This document shows positions 11,089 through 49,200 of a stretch of 64,000 nt of DNA, one piece after another. The stretch is from Dendrophyllia cribrosa. Lineage: Eukaryota > Cnidaria > Anthozoa > Scleractinia > Dendrophylliidae. Position 1 is the first letter of the stretch. Every line of letters begins with the position of its first letter. The notes beneath the pieces were generated by a model, which did not search any database, was not told the origin of the DNA, and saw nothing but the letters and a program-made list of their open reading frames with translations. The position numbers and the translations under genes were made by a program. The stretch lies in assembly GCA_024195265.1 (NCBI GenBank), contig JAJLRJ010000008.1, forward strand, positions 26,769,432 to 26,833,431, in the 5' to 3' direction.

Positions 11089-11158
11089 TAGCATGCGAGC
11101 CGAAGCTCTCTGTTCTTCCCTCCACCTGCCTCCTTCAAGAGAATTTGCTCGCAGGCTA
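11089..11158. mobile_element. 70-bp inverted-repeat element (TAGC-TGCGAGC ends)
   Basis: Ends TAGCATGCGAGCCGAAGCTC and the complement of TTGCTCGCAGGCTA match the inner inverted repeat at 5180-5280. No clear target duplication. The rest of 11160-12280 is AT-rich and shows nothing I can support. Confidence 0.55.
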
Positions 11159-12283
11159 GTATAGGGCCAGGGTCTTGGCCAGGGACAGTTTGACCACACT
11201 GATTAGGTGATTAGTTTAGGTGATCTGTTATAAAGTAAATTATTAACTGAAAAAATCAGCGATACTGAAAACTTCAGTAGAGTGACGATTTAAAGTCTCC
11301 ATGTCTCCTCTTTAAATTTTAAGTGTAACTATATGTTAATTAAACTGGAGTAGACAGCAAATTTGATTGCATGTAATGTGCTTGTCACACGTTTATCACT
11401 TGTCAAGGTAAATAGTTTAATAGGGTAAATTATATCGGATGACAACTTTATACTGCTGACCTCTTTCCCAAGGCCAAGTTTTACCCTTTTATAAAAACCT
11501 TGGGAAAAAGTTATTTTTGGAATTCTTGTTCTTGATAAAGAGGTCAAACCTTCCAGCTTTCGTTGGCGATTCTTAATGATCGTAAATTGGTTGCCGTGTC
11601 CGTGTTAAGTTTGAATTTGAAAATAAGACTCTGACCATCGATGAAAGTGATTCAATGTTATCGCTAATTTTCCAATAGTAAATTGATTTTAAAAACTGTT
11701 GAAGCCTAAAATATGGTTTAAATAAATACAAAAATAATACCAAAATACAAAATAAATGAAAGATTGTGAAGCTGTGAAGAGAAAAGTGAGTAGCTAGCAT
11801 TGGACAAAAAAAAAAAGATTTGATTGCTGAAAACTGTTGGTTTAACCAGAAAAATATCTTCTTAGGTACGATCATTAATCATGCAGAGAATATTGCATAT
11901 TGTTAGGTTTTAAATCGAGAGCACGTAATTTGACAAATAAAGGAAAAAACCGTGAAGAATATCGTCTAAAATGGCGTGAATTACGCCTTTTATTGCATGA
12001 CCGGAACAAAGTGGTCCGACAATTGTGACGCTGTCCATCGAGTTTCTTAGCAGACACGTAATTTAGAATTTTTGGTTATCCATCATACTAAGATATTTTC
12101 GAGTTTATTTCCTAAGCAAACCACGGCTCACCGGTCTTCCAAACACAGTACAACCAACAAGAAAACAATGTTTGTAGAACTTTTTAGCGCACGTTTTGCT
12201 CTGAGTTTTGGGTCTGCCGGAAAGTGACCTTGAAAACTGTCCCTGAAAGTGAGGCTTAGGCCATCTGTTTCGACGACTCGCTG

Positions 12284-12308
12284 TGACGTCATTCAAGATG
12301 GCTTCCGG
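12284..12308 (+). promoter_or_regulatory. Candidate core promoter of the PITPNM gene
   Basis: A full CRE palindrome TGACGTCA (12284-12291), an AAGATGGC YY1-like site (12295-12302) and an ETS-type CTTCCGG (12302-12308) lie in tandem about 180-200 bases before the start codon. This trio is typical of TATA-less housekeeping promoters. The sites are read directly; promoter function is inference. Confidence 0.5.
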
Positions 12309-12486
12309 CCGGTTTAGTTGAAGTTGTGTTTATTTTCGACGGCGGACAGCCTGCAAGCTGTTCGACTTTCTAAAATTTTCGCTTTCATGTAAGACCAAAC
12401 TCCATGGCCTTTGTTTGATACAGGGCCTTTAAGTATTCCACGATTCGATCGACACCTCTTTGGACCGTAGTTTCTCGTGGACGAAA

Positions 12487-38324
<25,838 letters not shown>

Positions 38325-38404
38325 GAAGTGTTAAATTAAAAGTGCAGTCAACTCTCTCTAAGACGGACATCGTCGGGACCGGCCCCAACTGTCCATCTTT
38401 GAGA

Positions 38405-38521
38405 CTGACTCGTCCCCAGTCGTCTCTCAATTAACAAGAGGAGCGCGCTTCTCTCGTTCCGCGTCTATCCCCCTCGCGCGTCTCCCGCGTCTGCCTAGAA
38501 AGACGACTGGGGACGAGTCAG
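38405..38521. mobile_element. 117-bp mini-MITE with perfect 9-bp TSD
   Basis: Perfect 21-bp inverted ends starting CTGACTCGTCCCCAGTCGTC are flanked by TCTTTGAGA at 38396-38404 and 38522-38530. It is inserted in the pogo-like repeat, whose sequence reads through once the insert and one TSD are removed. The centre is GC-rich. Confidence 0.85.
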
Positions 38522-38582
38522 TCTTTGAGAGGTGTCCGGCTTATAAAGAGTCGAGGTAACGTGACACCAGTAATTCTGAGAT

Positions 38583-38588
38583 AATAAA
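38583..38588 (+). promoter_or_regulatory. PITPNM: Poly(A) signal candidate of PITPNM
   Basis: AATAAA 259 bases after the stop codon. Other hexamers occur further on, so the 3' end is not fixed. Confidence 0.4.
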
Positions 38589-38902
38589 GCCGAAACTATG
38601 CATAGTGAATTCACGTACGTCTGTTTTAAGTCTGTTTAAAGTCGTTTACTTAAGCGAAACCTACCAACTGGAACAAAAATAATATTAGAAAAGTGGACTC
38701 GTTTGTTCATATTCAGCACCTACATTTCCGTTTTGAAGTATTTTTCACTAAAAAAGCACTTCTCAAGTGTCCGTTGACGGTATCAAAGTGTCCGTTGTCC
38801 GTCTTAGAGAGGGGTCCGTCTTATAGAGAGTTTAGTTACAGTAAAATGACTGAAAAACGGCAGGGACCAACACCAGGTGTCCGTCTTATAGAGGTGTTTG
38901 AT

Positions 38903-39365
38903 AAGAGAGAGTTGATCGATACTCTTTTGGACCTGTTTCGATTTCATAATGGTGTTTCCTCATTTTGCTATCGATAATAGTCCAATGACGGTCCAATGGG
39001 ATCTTATCTTGTTGTAAATAGTGCACATATCACGCCATGTCGCAAAACAGCCCCGCTGACCCAACAACGACAACTGTCGGCTCGTTGATTCTCAAAGTTT
39101 TATGTTTCGCAAAAACATTGCATGTTAATATGGACTGAGACGTTCTTTGTTAAGTTATTTAAATGTAGGTACCACATATCGAGTTGTATTATATTTCTTT
39201 GTAGTTTTAATGTGTTATTAGTAACAAGGATGTATTTTTTAACTGAACTTTGAAAAACCTTTCTCTTAAGGTATTTGTATTTGAAAGAAAGATGTGTGTG
39301 TTATATATTTCAATTAGTGGACTCTAGATATGCTGTTTCAATCTCCTTTGAAAGGAAAAAGTGAC
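38903..39365. other. Intergenic, nothing seen
   Basis: AT-rich DNA without frames or repeats that I can name. It may include distal 3' UTR of PITPNM. Confidence 0.4.
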
Positions 39366-39369
39366 TTAA

Positions 39370-39564
39370 CCCTTTAACTCCCAAGAGTGCCAAATATCAA
39401 CATCCAAAATTTCATTTTGTAAAATATTGAGAAACTAATGGTACCATGAAAAAGTACTGCCGAAGAGGTTTCGTTTGAATGGTCACACCATAGGATTTCA
39501 TCAACAAACTCAAAAGTTAGAGCTACACTACATGTCTCCATAATTGACTCTGGGAGTGAAAGGG
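39370..39564. mobile_element. 195-bp TTAA-flanked MITE carrying one 106-bp module
   Basis: Ends CCCTTTAACTCCCA and the complement of TGGGAGTGAAAGGG lie between TTAA at 39366-39369 and 39565-39568. TTAA targets and CCC ends are piggyBac traits. Inside is one diverged 106-bp module (AGTACTGCCGAAGAGG, GGATTTCATCAACAAACTC, AAAAGTTAGAGCTAC). This copy links the tandem arrays to a transposable parent. Confidence 0.8.
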
Positions 39565-39568
39565 TTAA

Positions 39569-41034
39569 GCAAATTGTGAAAAAAATAACTGTTACATAAA
39601 TGTTAAATAATTGGCCTTTAAATAGTTAGCCTAAATACAGTACTAATATTATCAACAAAGAGTTAAAAGTATTACCCGGAAAGAATAATGTGTATGTGAT
39701 AGACATGCGCGGTCTAACGTCATCTGTCAATCACACCTGGCTGGACCAATCACAGATAAGTATTTTCACTGATGGTGTACAATATTTTGGACTGTGTCCA
39801 TAATGTTGGTTATCTTATGATGGAAATTCCGAAATAATATATTTTGCTTTGGTTTTAAAATAAACACTAGCTAAATATTACAAATAAAATAATTCTACAA
39901 ACTAGAAATGTTTTTCTGTTGGTAATGACTATTTCTGCTGTAAAATAAAAATTTATTTCCAGAAAGTTAAGAACGACTGGTATCGAAACAATTGCCAACT
40001 GAAGACAAATAGTGACTGCGAATTTTAACTTCACAGTACATTAAGATATTTATAGTTATTTGAAGGATCTATTGACAATACACGTTTCTTTCAGTGATTT
40101 TAAAGCAAAAGCTTATTTATTAAAATGTAATAAAATAAAAATGATGCAACCCACGTGTCACGGTCACTGACTCACACTGCGTTACATTGCATTCGCATTG
40201 CGTTACATTGCATTCGCATTGCAGCTTCTCTGACAGCAGACCGTCGAGTGTCTTTAAAATTTCTTTCACATTTTGCGCTACTTAATATGAAACATTGATT
40301 TGCCTTCTTTTGACGTAGCGTGTTTTCTACCCCAAAAAAATCTAGTCTACGCTTTATGCAGTATTGACTTTTAAATATTCGAGGTGGTCTGATTGGAGTT
40401 TAAACTTAATTTTAATTGGCCCTTAAGATTTGTTATATGTCGAGCTGGTCCATATTGAAACTCCAGCGGTATATCATTGGTCTCCCTTTGCTTTACCAAC
40501 TGGATCGCGGGTACACTGAACTACCACCTGCGCCTGCAGTCTAACAAAGAGCCCGCGACCCTTTTGATCACCACTAATTCCAGATCTGTAGGTACTTCAT
40601 GTATCCCCTATTGCTGCCGGCAGGCAGACTACTAATCATGTAGTCCTTCTGTCCTTCTGTCTGTCTCGGTTTTCCGAAAGTAACAATGAATATTGTTTGA
40701 GAACCAATCAAGAGCGGAAGAAGATCTACTACGAGACCGTCGGCAGTCTCGGGAGAGCCTCGGCATCCAATCAAAACAAAGTGATGACAAGCCGACTCGA
40801 GCATGCATAGATGCACGACTTAGCTGTTTCTGTTTCGACCGGCGTCATTATTGACTGGTTTTCAAACTTTCTCTGCTATCCGTTCAACTTGGTGATATCT
40901 AAAAGTACGCTGGAAATCAGTTGAACATGGACAAAGGTTCTGCATATTGGAAAATAAGCTTACATGTCTTGGGAATCTGCTAAAGAATCTGCATGCACGT
41001 TAGTTCACGATTTGAAAATTTTCCACCATCACCC

Positions 41035-41035
<1 letters not shown>
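39569..41035. other. Intergenic, no gene seen
   Basis: AT-rich. The only structure I note is a 21-bp direct repeat in two copies (GCGTTACATTGCATTCGCAT type, about 40179-40220). Confidence 0.4.

Positions 41036-41072
<37 letters not shown>
41036..41072. repeat. Poly-C tract (37)
   Basis: Uninterrupted C run of 37 bases. Confidence 0.9.
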
Positions 41073-41073
<1 letters not shown>

Positions 41074-41365
41074 AGGCGTGAATCGAGCGACGTAGTCGCG
41101 AGAATCAAGGGGGGGGGTCCGAAAAATCAATTTTGGCTTTACCCTCTAAAGGTACCATTTCCTGCATTCTTGAGACCCGCAAAGCGTTTGTGAAGTTAAG
41201 ATATGATGAAAGACCGCATTTTTTTGGATTTTGGGGAAATTTGGGTTAAAATCTTAGCCTATTTTAGAGAAAAGATCCAAAGTCGCTTTTATCCGGGAGA
41301 TTTGGTGACCCGTACGGGAGACCGGGAGATTCGTTCCGTATCCGGGAGACTCCCGGATAATCCGG

Positions 41366-41505
41366 TAGCCTGTTCCAGGCGTTCAGTTTGTGGGGCGCGA
41401 AAGAAAAATCGGGCGCAGGAGAAAAAAAACGAGGGGAGGCTGGGGAGAGAGCGCGGCGCGCCGCTTGTCGCTGCTCCCCACCATCTAAACGCCTGGAAGA
41501 GGCTA
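41366..41505. mobile_element. 140-bp mini-MITE with perfect 9-bp TSD
   Basis: Ends TAGCCTGTTCCAGGCGTT and the complement of AAACGCCTGGAAGAGGCTA are flanked by ATAATCCGG at 41357-41365 and 41506-41514. It is inserted into a CCGGGAGA-rich repeat. The centre is GC-rich and purine-biased. Confidence 0.85.
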
Positions 41506-41514
41506 ATAATCCGG

Positions 41515-43014
41515 GAGAGTTGGCATGTATGTCAGATAGGGATTATTGGAATAGTGTGAGTACGCTAACAAAGAAGCGCGTTAACCTTCTAAAACAAGAA
41601 GACACAGCAGATCGCACGCATATTAATAGCGTTTCCGCTTGAGTACTGAAAAATACAAATCGATGCCTACTTTGCACTTACCGTTGAAAAAAAGGCCGTA
41701 TATCAAAATTTCCTGACGGTTGTTACTGGTTTTATTAAATTGTGTAACTAGCTGGTCTGTGTTTCCGACACTTGAAGTGAATGCAAAATGTAGCCGCACA
41801 GTGGCCTTTCGAAGCCATGAATCTCAGTTTATTTTGTCTGGTCCGGAACCGGGGTCAAAACAACTTTTCGAATTGAGAGTTTTGCTGGAAGTATTCCTGC
41901 CATTATTATAATAAATTTTGAATGAAACTTAAAAATTTAATCAAAGTTAACGACAGAAGTGATAATTTAGGAGGAAAGAACAAATTTAGCTCTTTCTATA
42001 TTTTTTCAGTTGAGGTAAAAATGTTTCAATTTGCATAATGTGAAAAGTAATTTGAAACCTTTCCAGTAACGCATAACTCATCTTGCAATCACACACACGA
42101 AAATATATCCAATATTTATTCCTCTGTATCCGAAACATAAAAAAGAAAATTAAATAAAAAAAGTGATCGCTTTCAGGTTATTTTCGCCAGAGAAACATTC
42201 ACTAGCGCAAGCGAAACTCGCAAGAAACTTATCGCAAGACACGTTCATTCTTTACATCTTCATCGGAGGTGAATTTTTGCTACCGAGGCTGTTTTGTTCC
42301 TCCAACTTCACGAAATAAAAATTCATGGAAGGCAAACAATTAATTGGGATTCCTACCACGCTTATATTTATTCCTTCGCTGTCCAGTGTTCACTTTTTAT
42401 TAAACAAACGTTATGTATTCGCAGTCTAAATCTGAGGCGTATGATTCGAGAATCGGAAAAATATAAACCGGCACGAAATCAAGACAAGTGGATAATGGAA
42501 AAAATCGAACACTTTTCGGAATGCACAGAACTGTAGGATTTTGCCCAATTCCACGGCGATGGCGTAAATTTGATTTATGTCAACCCGACGTTTTCAAGAT
42601 TCTTAACCAGCTTCACCAGCATCTCATAATGAGGCAGCACTTCACTTCCAATATGGAACTACTAGTTATAGAGTATATAACCTTATTTTAGCGTATTGTG
42701 CCCTGTATACCCTTGTGTACCATCTAAATGCACTATAATTGAGTTAAATACACTATAGAAGGGATACATGAAGTACACACCTCCGGATCTTAGCTGCTGA
42801 CTAAAATGATCACAGCCTTTGCAGACAAGATGCTTCGATGAGCAAAGGACTCCTTTTCCACATTTCCTAAAATCCCATACGAGCATGTCTCCAAAGTTCT
42901 CTGGTTCTCTACCACAAGAGCCGATCATGTGACCTGTCCTCAAGCAACTGTTGAAGGGAAAGTGACTAGTTCTTTTTAATTTTTACCACATACAGTGCAT
43001 ACAAAATAGTAAAT
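41515..43014. other. Intergenic, one possible exon on the minus strand
   Basis: Mostly AT-rich. On the minus strand 42781-42933 could be a 153-nt exon (AG before, GT after, phase 1 at both ends) encoding a Cys-containing segment with RKCGKGVLCSS and LVCKGCDHFSQQL. I do not recognise it and see no partner exons, so I do not call a gene. Confidence 0.2.
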
Positions 43015-43240
43015 GTCAACCATCACTTTCAAGGGTAAATGTTGAAATCTGTTTTGAGTGTGACCATTCAAATGAAAGCTACCATGAGTATTGCTATCAT
43101 GACCTGCTGTTTATTGCGCTCTACAAGTTGGCTTAAGTTTTTCTATGCCGTGGATGACTATTCAATTGAAAGCTATTGAGCAGTACTTTCTTGTGGTTCC
43201 GTTTATTATGCTGTATACAAGTTGGCTCGATTTTTATGTC
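43015..43240. repeat. Two reversed 106-bp repeat units
   Basis: GACCATTCAAATGAAAGCTA and GACTATTCAATTGAAAGCTA, each followed by a TGTTTATT-GC-CT-TACAAGTTGGC block, are minus-strand copies of the intron 13 unit. Confidence 0.75.
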
Positions 43241-43850
43241 TATAAATGCAGTGGGAGCCAATCTGAGTGCGACATCGACCATAATCAGAGTTTTAGCGAG
43301 TTTTCCAAGACACAAGGCGATAACTTAAAAAAATTGGCCCAATTTTTTCAAGTTCCAATCCATTTCCATCCTGGCCAGACTGCAGCCCAAGACAGATATT
43401 TTTACTCTCAGAGCACTAGTAAAATAATTGTAAGCAAAACTCGACCATTATTAATTTTTGGGTTTTTCAGTGGCCTTTCAAAAATAACACTTAAAATGAC
43501 TGGTACATCTCTTTTAGGGGGATTCCATCGAAAACAAAGTTATTGAAAAGAACACCATGCCCGTTTACGTTATAGCGCTGTATTTACGGCAATATTAAAA
43601 TCCTAGCCTTGAACGAGAGGTAACTATTATTTCCAGAAAGTTATTATTAGAAATGAAATATTAGTATTGTTGTTATGGTAGCAGAACAACGTCTTCATAA
43701 AAAGCCTTAAGTTACCGAAAAAGAGAAACTAACGAAATAATAGGGCTATTTCAGCATCTGCACGCTCCCAGTAAAAATTTAGATTATAAAGTGATTCCAT
43801 GACTCGGAATATTTCAAAATCTACTACTGAATTAAAAATTCTTCAAATTT

Positions 43851-44014
43851 GTATACAGCTATTTCAATTAACGTTGTCGGATAAAAAAGGCGAAAAGCCA
43901 AGACCTCAAGGAAGTATGGGATTTTTATGCAATGGCTATTAACCCTAACCCATACTATCTTGCGGTCTTGGCTTTAAGCTTTTATCCGACAACGTTAATT
44001 GAAATAGCTGTATA
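43851..44014. mobile_element. 164-bp palindromic MITE
   Basis: Arms of about 40 bp (ATACAGCTATTTCAATTAAC then GTTGTCGGATAAAA) plus an inner inverted pair AAGCCAAGACC. The right flank carries a short duplicated AGAGTAGATAGGT. Confidence 0.75.
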
Positions 44015-44730
44015 TAATGGAGAGTAGATAGGTTTCAAATTTGTATATATAATGAAGAGTAGATAGGTCACCATGCTCGTTTAGGACAAAACAACCACTC
44101 ATTTACTAAGGGAACTTAATCCTCAAAGGAAACCCTCTTTCTTTGAAATGTACGCGCGCTCGTGCACGCGCAAATGATCGGCGCAAGATGTTATGTGCAC
44201 TACGGTGATGCTCGGCCGGCAATACTAGGGAATCACCTTATAAGGTCTATAATCATGACAACAGTGAGTACGTGGTCAGTCTTTACAAATAGGAGAAACA
44301 AAGTGAAATATTGAGTCACATAGCAACTGAACGAAATTTGTTCCAGTCGATATTTACATTCAGTCAACGTGATAACTAGTTAACAGTTGAGAGAAAATTA
44401 TATCGACTTTGTGGATGAAATATGCAGTTTGTAATACACGTGTGGCATCTTTAACACGTGGTCGTCGTGGTCGCCGTCATATTCAAGGAAGTGTGCAGAG
44501 TTCTGAAGCAGTGGTGAAATGTGACAATAAACGTTCTCGAACGCTCTTAAACTGGATGACTAAAAAAAAATCGAAAGCGAAAAAAAAAATCGTTTGGGGA
44601 AAGGGATTTGTTCGAGATAACCTGAAGTAAATTATAAGCAACAGTACTGATCTAAATGTGAAAGAGAAGTACAAAAGAGTGCAATTTTATTGTATATCCT
44701 ATACTCGGCCAACTCAGTGAGCAAGTAAAT

Positions 44731-44838
44731 GAGTGAGTGAGTGAGTGAGTGAGTGAGTGAGTGAGTGAGTGAGTGAGTGAGTGAGTGTGAGTGAGTGAGT
44801 GAGTGAGTGAGTGAGTCGGTGAGTGAGTGAGTGAGTGA
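44731..44838. repeat. (GAGT)n microsatellite
   Basis: About 27 units with two interruptions (GTGTGAG and GTCGGTGAG). Confidence 0.95.
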
Positions 44839-46029
44839 CGGCGACAATAAACTTAAAAAATCAATCAAAACTGGAAAATGTTTTGCTCGCAAGTGAAGAA
44901 ACGTACTAAATATTATCCTTGATATCACCACAACGACTAAACCTAAAGTTTGGAATTTATCCAATTAACAAGGTAAAACAGGCTAATTTTTTTACTTGTT
45001 TTCCTGAGAAACGGCTCTTTTAGAATTTTTTTTATTGCCCCGGATGAAAGACAATAAGGGAACATTAAGTGGCGTTTTAAGTGAGATTATAGAGTAGAAT
45101 ACAGCTTTTGTTTGCCCTGCGATTTTCTAAGGTTCATTTGGCTATTGTTCCTAAAGATACCGTAGTTTATTACTAAGTATGTAGATAATCTGTTAAAGGA
45201 AATTAAAATACGTAGCAAACGTTTAAATATTGTTTTTAAAATGATTTTCGCGAGAACCAAACATCTGACCGGAAAACACTTAATCTCGCAAAGCTCGATT
45301 TTAAGCTTTGACTTCTTTCCGTTTGAATCAATTATCTTAATTTAGCTCAACCGTACTTATATAAAAATACCTGTCCCGAACTGAAAGACGTAAATAACGT
45401 TAAAAGCTTTTCACCTCGTGGTGTGAAAAACATTAAACCCCGATCGCGAGGCCACTGCACTGATTCAGTCGTTATACAGAGTCCAGTGATAAATGCATGT
45501 GATATTTAAAAATTGCGACTTAAATCTTTTCAATATTTATTTTCGTATCTTACAATAACCTTTAAAAGACAAAAAAAAAATAAAGATAAACGTACAAAGG
45601 CAATTTATGGCCGCTTGGTAGAAAACCAATTTTGGTTCTCACGAAAGAAAAAAATGAACTGAAACAAATTCTGGCATACATAAAGAAACGTTATGAATGC
45701 ATTGTCGGTTTTCGTTCTAAAAGACTTGGGAGAAGCTTTAGCTGGTGACAATTTGTTCTCGAAGCCTTTCGAATTCACACAACCACCTGTGATACAGGAC
45801 CGTGATTGCGACTCATTGTTTAGCGTCTTGAAATTTTAATGAGATTAAAACAAAAGCTAGTTTGGATGACGCTACTTAGAAGTCTAAAAAATTCAAGATT
45901 TTTTGTTTGGTTTGCGCAAACCACACGAGTTTCGCTTGTAAATTGTTTACCGGATTTCGAACTATTCCTGATTCAGCAATAAAGATTTCCAACACATCTT
46001 TCACACATACACTGCTATATCAGTGCCAA
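44839..46029. other. Intergenic, nothing seen
   Basis: AT-rich DNA without a supported gene or element. Confidence 0.4.
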
Positions 46030-46200
46030 ATTTAACCCTCAGCTCCCAACTACCCGCGTTGATACCTGGAAAAAAACTCCAAACTGAACTGAGCTTGCAG
46101 AGTACTGAGAAACAAATAGCACAACTACTTCTTAAGTTTTCGGCCACATACTCAAAAGTTAGACGTGAGATTCATCCGTCTGGGAGCGAAATGATTTAAC
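46030..46200. mobile_element. Degraded copy of the CCCTTTAACTCCCA MITE
   Basis: TTTAACCCTCAGCTCCCA on the left and TGGGAGCGAAATGATTTAA on the right resemble the ends of the 39370-39564 element, with ACTCAAAAGTTAGA of the module inside. Confidence 0.55.
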
Positions 46201-49200
46201 CGCAATGGAAAGACCTAGGTGTTTGTACCTGCATTGCCGGTTTATATCTATACAATGATGCGAAACTTTCGAACGTTTCAAAAGTTTCAAAGGAGCGAAC
46301 GGTCCCACACTATTGCAAATACCGCTACCGGTTATGCGCCACGCGTTTTCTTGATTAGTACAAAGTTGCAACTATCTAACTTATGATACCCGCCCTTTAA
46401 ATTGTTCTACCTGTTAAATCTTTCTTTCTTTCAGAAACCAGGTGATTTAAAAGACTATCCTTTCTGTGATTAAACTAGATAGCAGATAACATTGCTGTCT
46501 GTTTTTATCATCTCTGGTAATAAAACAGGACTTCACAAACAAGGAACAAAAAGGTTAGAGAAGATCGGAAAAACCCAAACTTGATTTCTAATAAAAACAA
46601 GCGAAACGTTCGGTTGATCCATAGTAAAGCACTCATGAAGTTATCTGCGATTTTTTTCGCCGTTTTGCAAACAAGGCAAGAGTATATAGCACAAAATGCA
46701 GCCGTATGTTTATTTAGAATAGAAGTAAAATAATTTTCGTAAAATTTGATTATTAGATTTCTAAAACTGAGTCGCATGTTAAACGATACATGGTAAGATG
46801 CTTTCAACAGCCAAAAAATTAATAGCTGTGTTGGCAAGGACGCACGCTTTGACTTGCCAACGGTACGGTCTATAAAATCCTTTCATAGGGCGTGGGAAAT
46901 TTGTAAACCAATCCAGCAGGAAACTTAAAACGCAACTGCACCGTTTTCCAAACAGGTTAACTAGCTTCTTGCTTCATATGCTTAAATATTTCGCTTATAG
47001 ACCATTCGAGTACATTCGAGCAAAAAGCGAAACACGCCAAGCGTGTCGAAATATTGCTTTAGACGAGTACTTTTGCGCGTTCATGTGCTACACTTTTCAC
47101 TCGCCTAACCTTGAGAGAAAAAGGAAAGTTCGTAGTCTCGAACTCCGATTTCGGTCCACGCATTCTTAAATTCTCTGCCACGGATAATAAAAGGCATCTT
47201 CTGCACTTTTTAATGGGAGGAGGAGGAGGGGGGAGAAACGTTAACTGGTATATACGACTGAATAAGATTTTATAGCGTACGAGCAGCCTCATTTTCTTGT
47301 CTCACAAGCGTTGCCATACGACACATCTGATGCGCCACGAGCTAACACGCGCGGAACGAGTAGTGAGGCGACCGGCGATGGTGAATTAAGTCGAATGCGC
47401 GTTCTCAAGCTCGCTTCTCGCAGAAGAACCCGGCGAAAAAAGAGTGATCACTACGGTCTAAAATACTAAAACAAAAATATTTTTTTAAAATTTTATTAAG
47501 TTGTCCTCGCCTTGTGACAGTTATAATCAACGAATCAAATGATATCCGCAGAATTTCAGTCACACTGACACCAATGTGTTAAACCGGTGTGAAGTTTTTA
47601 ATTCCATCTGTGAATCGAATAATCAGAGGCCTTATCAGAAACTGTCTGGAATTGAGTTTCGGAGGTTTCGTGTCTGAGTGCGGCGGAGAACGCTTTCCAC
47701 GATGGTTATCAACTTGAAAGATATCACGGTGGGTTTTTCGCTACTTCCGTCGCTAAAACCCACGTGGACGCGAGGTAAGCTGTTGATTTGTAGTTTTTGT
47801 GCGTAGCGCGAGTTTGTAGACAGTTTGTCGGGTTCGTATGCACGCACCAACCGCTCATCTGCTGCGAAATGAGTCTGGGTGACTCCTGTAAATAACGGCT
47901 CGTTACTACTGATCCTGTTCCTTTTGTTTGAACATCGCTGACGGTTTGGCTTATAAATGCAACTGCTTTTAACACCCATGGTAAAAGTTGATACCCTGAA
48001 CCTATACCTCGAGCACCAGCTGTAAAATTGCTATCTCCAAAGTAGCCTCCGTCAGACGCCTGCTATTTCCTTGGTGTTCGTCCCTACATCTGCGCGCAGG
48101 TTACCACTACTGACCATCTCGAGTCCTGGCTTTGTCTACCACAATTTTCTCTTTCATCGATTACTCGAGAAAGCGGGAAACTTCAGTTCTCGAGAGCATA
48201 CTTTATACTCATTATGTCTAATTACACCGGCGTAAATAAATTAACAAAACGTTTCCGCCTGCGAAATGTTTCCCTTGCCGACGCTATTATAAAATAATAG
48301 CCCCAACGGTTATCCGTCTAAAAAAAAAATTGAATACTGTATTTTGTATACAGTGGTTCCGTACAGTGCGTATTTTTATGGAATAATGTTTCGTTTGTTC
48401 ACTTCTGTCTATTAATTTACTCTAATAACAAATATTAATGTCAATAAGTGAGTGATATGCCTGTCTTGAGGGTGGCCGTTTTGAGAAATGATATAACGTA
48501 AACAAACGAGTTCCTCCAAAATTAGTCTCTTTACTACTAGTCAAAACTCTTAATTTAAATCTGCATGTGTATAAAATCTTATGGTTTGATGATTCAAATG
48601 AAATTTAAGCTCTTCAACAGTCCTGTTTTCCTATGGAATATGTTTTTTCAGAATTTTACAAAATGGAATTTAAGTTAACATTTTCTAGTATTAAAATTTT
48701 GGCCGTTCTTTAGCCGGGGGAAGACTCGCTCTCTTTCGCTCCTATCCGCCTCCATGAGCACACACAATCAATATTTTTCCTTCGCGTGCCCCCTATGCTC
48801 CCCACAGGCTAGCCGTTCTTGGCAGTCTAAAGGTTGAACTGATCTAAGATTCAATACATGTTTTAGTTAAAATTTTGATCCGACTACGAGCTATAGTAGC
48901 TTCAGAAGAGAGAGTCATCGAGCAAGCAATCAAATTGAACGAGTTTCAATGGAATTTAAGAAAAAAAAACAGTAAAAAATATGATGAACGTGAAGCTACA
49001 CGAGTAAGCGAAATTGAGGCAGCGGGTGACCAAAGAATCAACTGGGGTGTAAATGGAGAGAAACGGAGAGTTTGAACAATGAAAAAACAAACAATCAGTG
49101 CCGGGATAAACGTTAATATAATGAAAAATACTTCGTCGTGGTTGCAGTAAGGTTTTAGCCCGGGGTGGGGGGTGGGGGTCAGTCATCTGTAATAGTCTAG

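Larger units (their letters stand above)
38343..38902. mobile_element. Pogo-like repeat downstream of the PITPNM stop codon
   Basis: Starts TGCAGTCAACTCTCTCTAAG and contains many GTCCGTCTTAGAGAG words in both orientations (38750-38900). It resembles the CAGT-ended elements of introns 3 and 7. It overlaps the likely 3' UTR. Confidence 0.45.

Noticed and set aside
12388..12440. Tiny intron in the PITPNM 5' UTR (GTAAGA to ACAG)
   Set aside because: About 50 bases is too short for a typical cnidarian intron. Only transcript data could support it.
44409..44630. 73-codon basic frame
   Set aside because: Composition is driven by CGTCGT and AAAAAA runs. No domain and no splice context.
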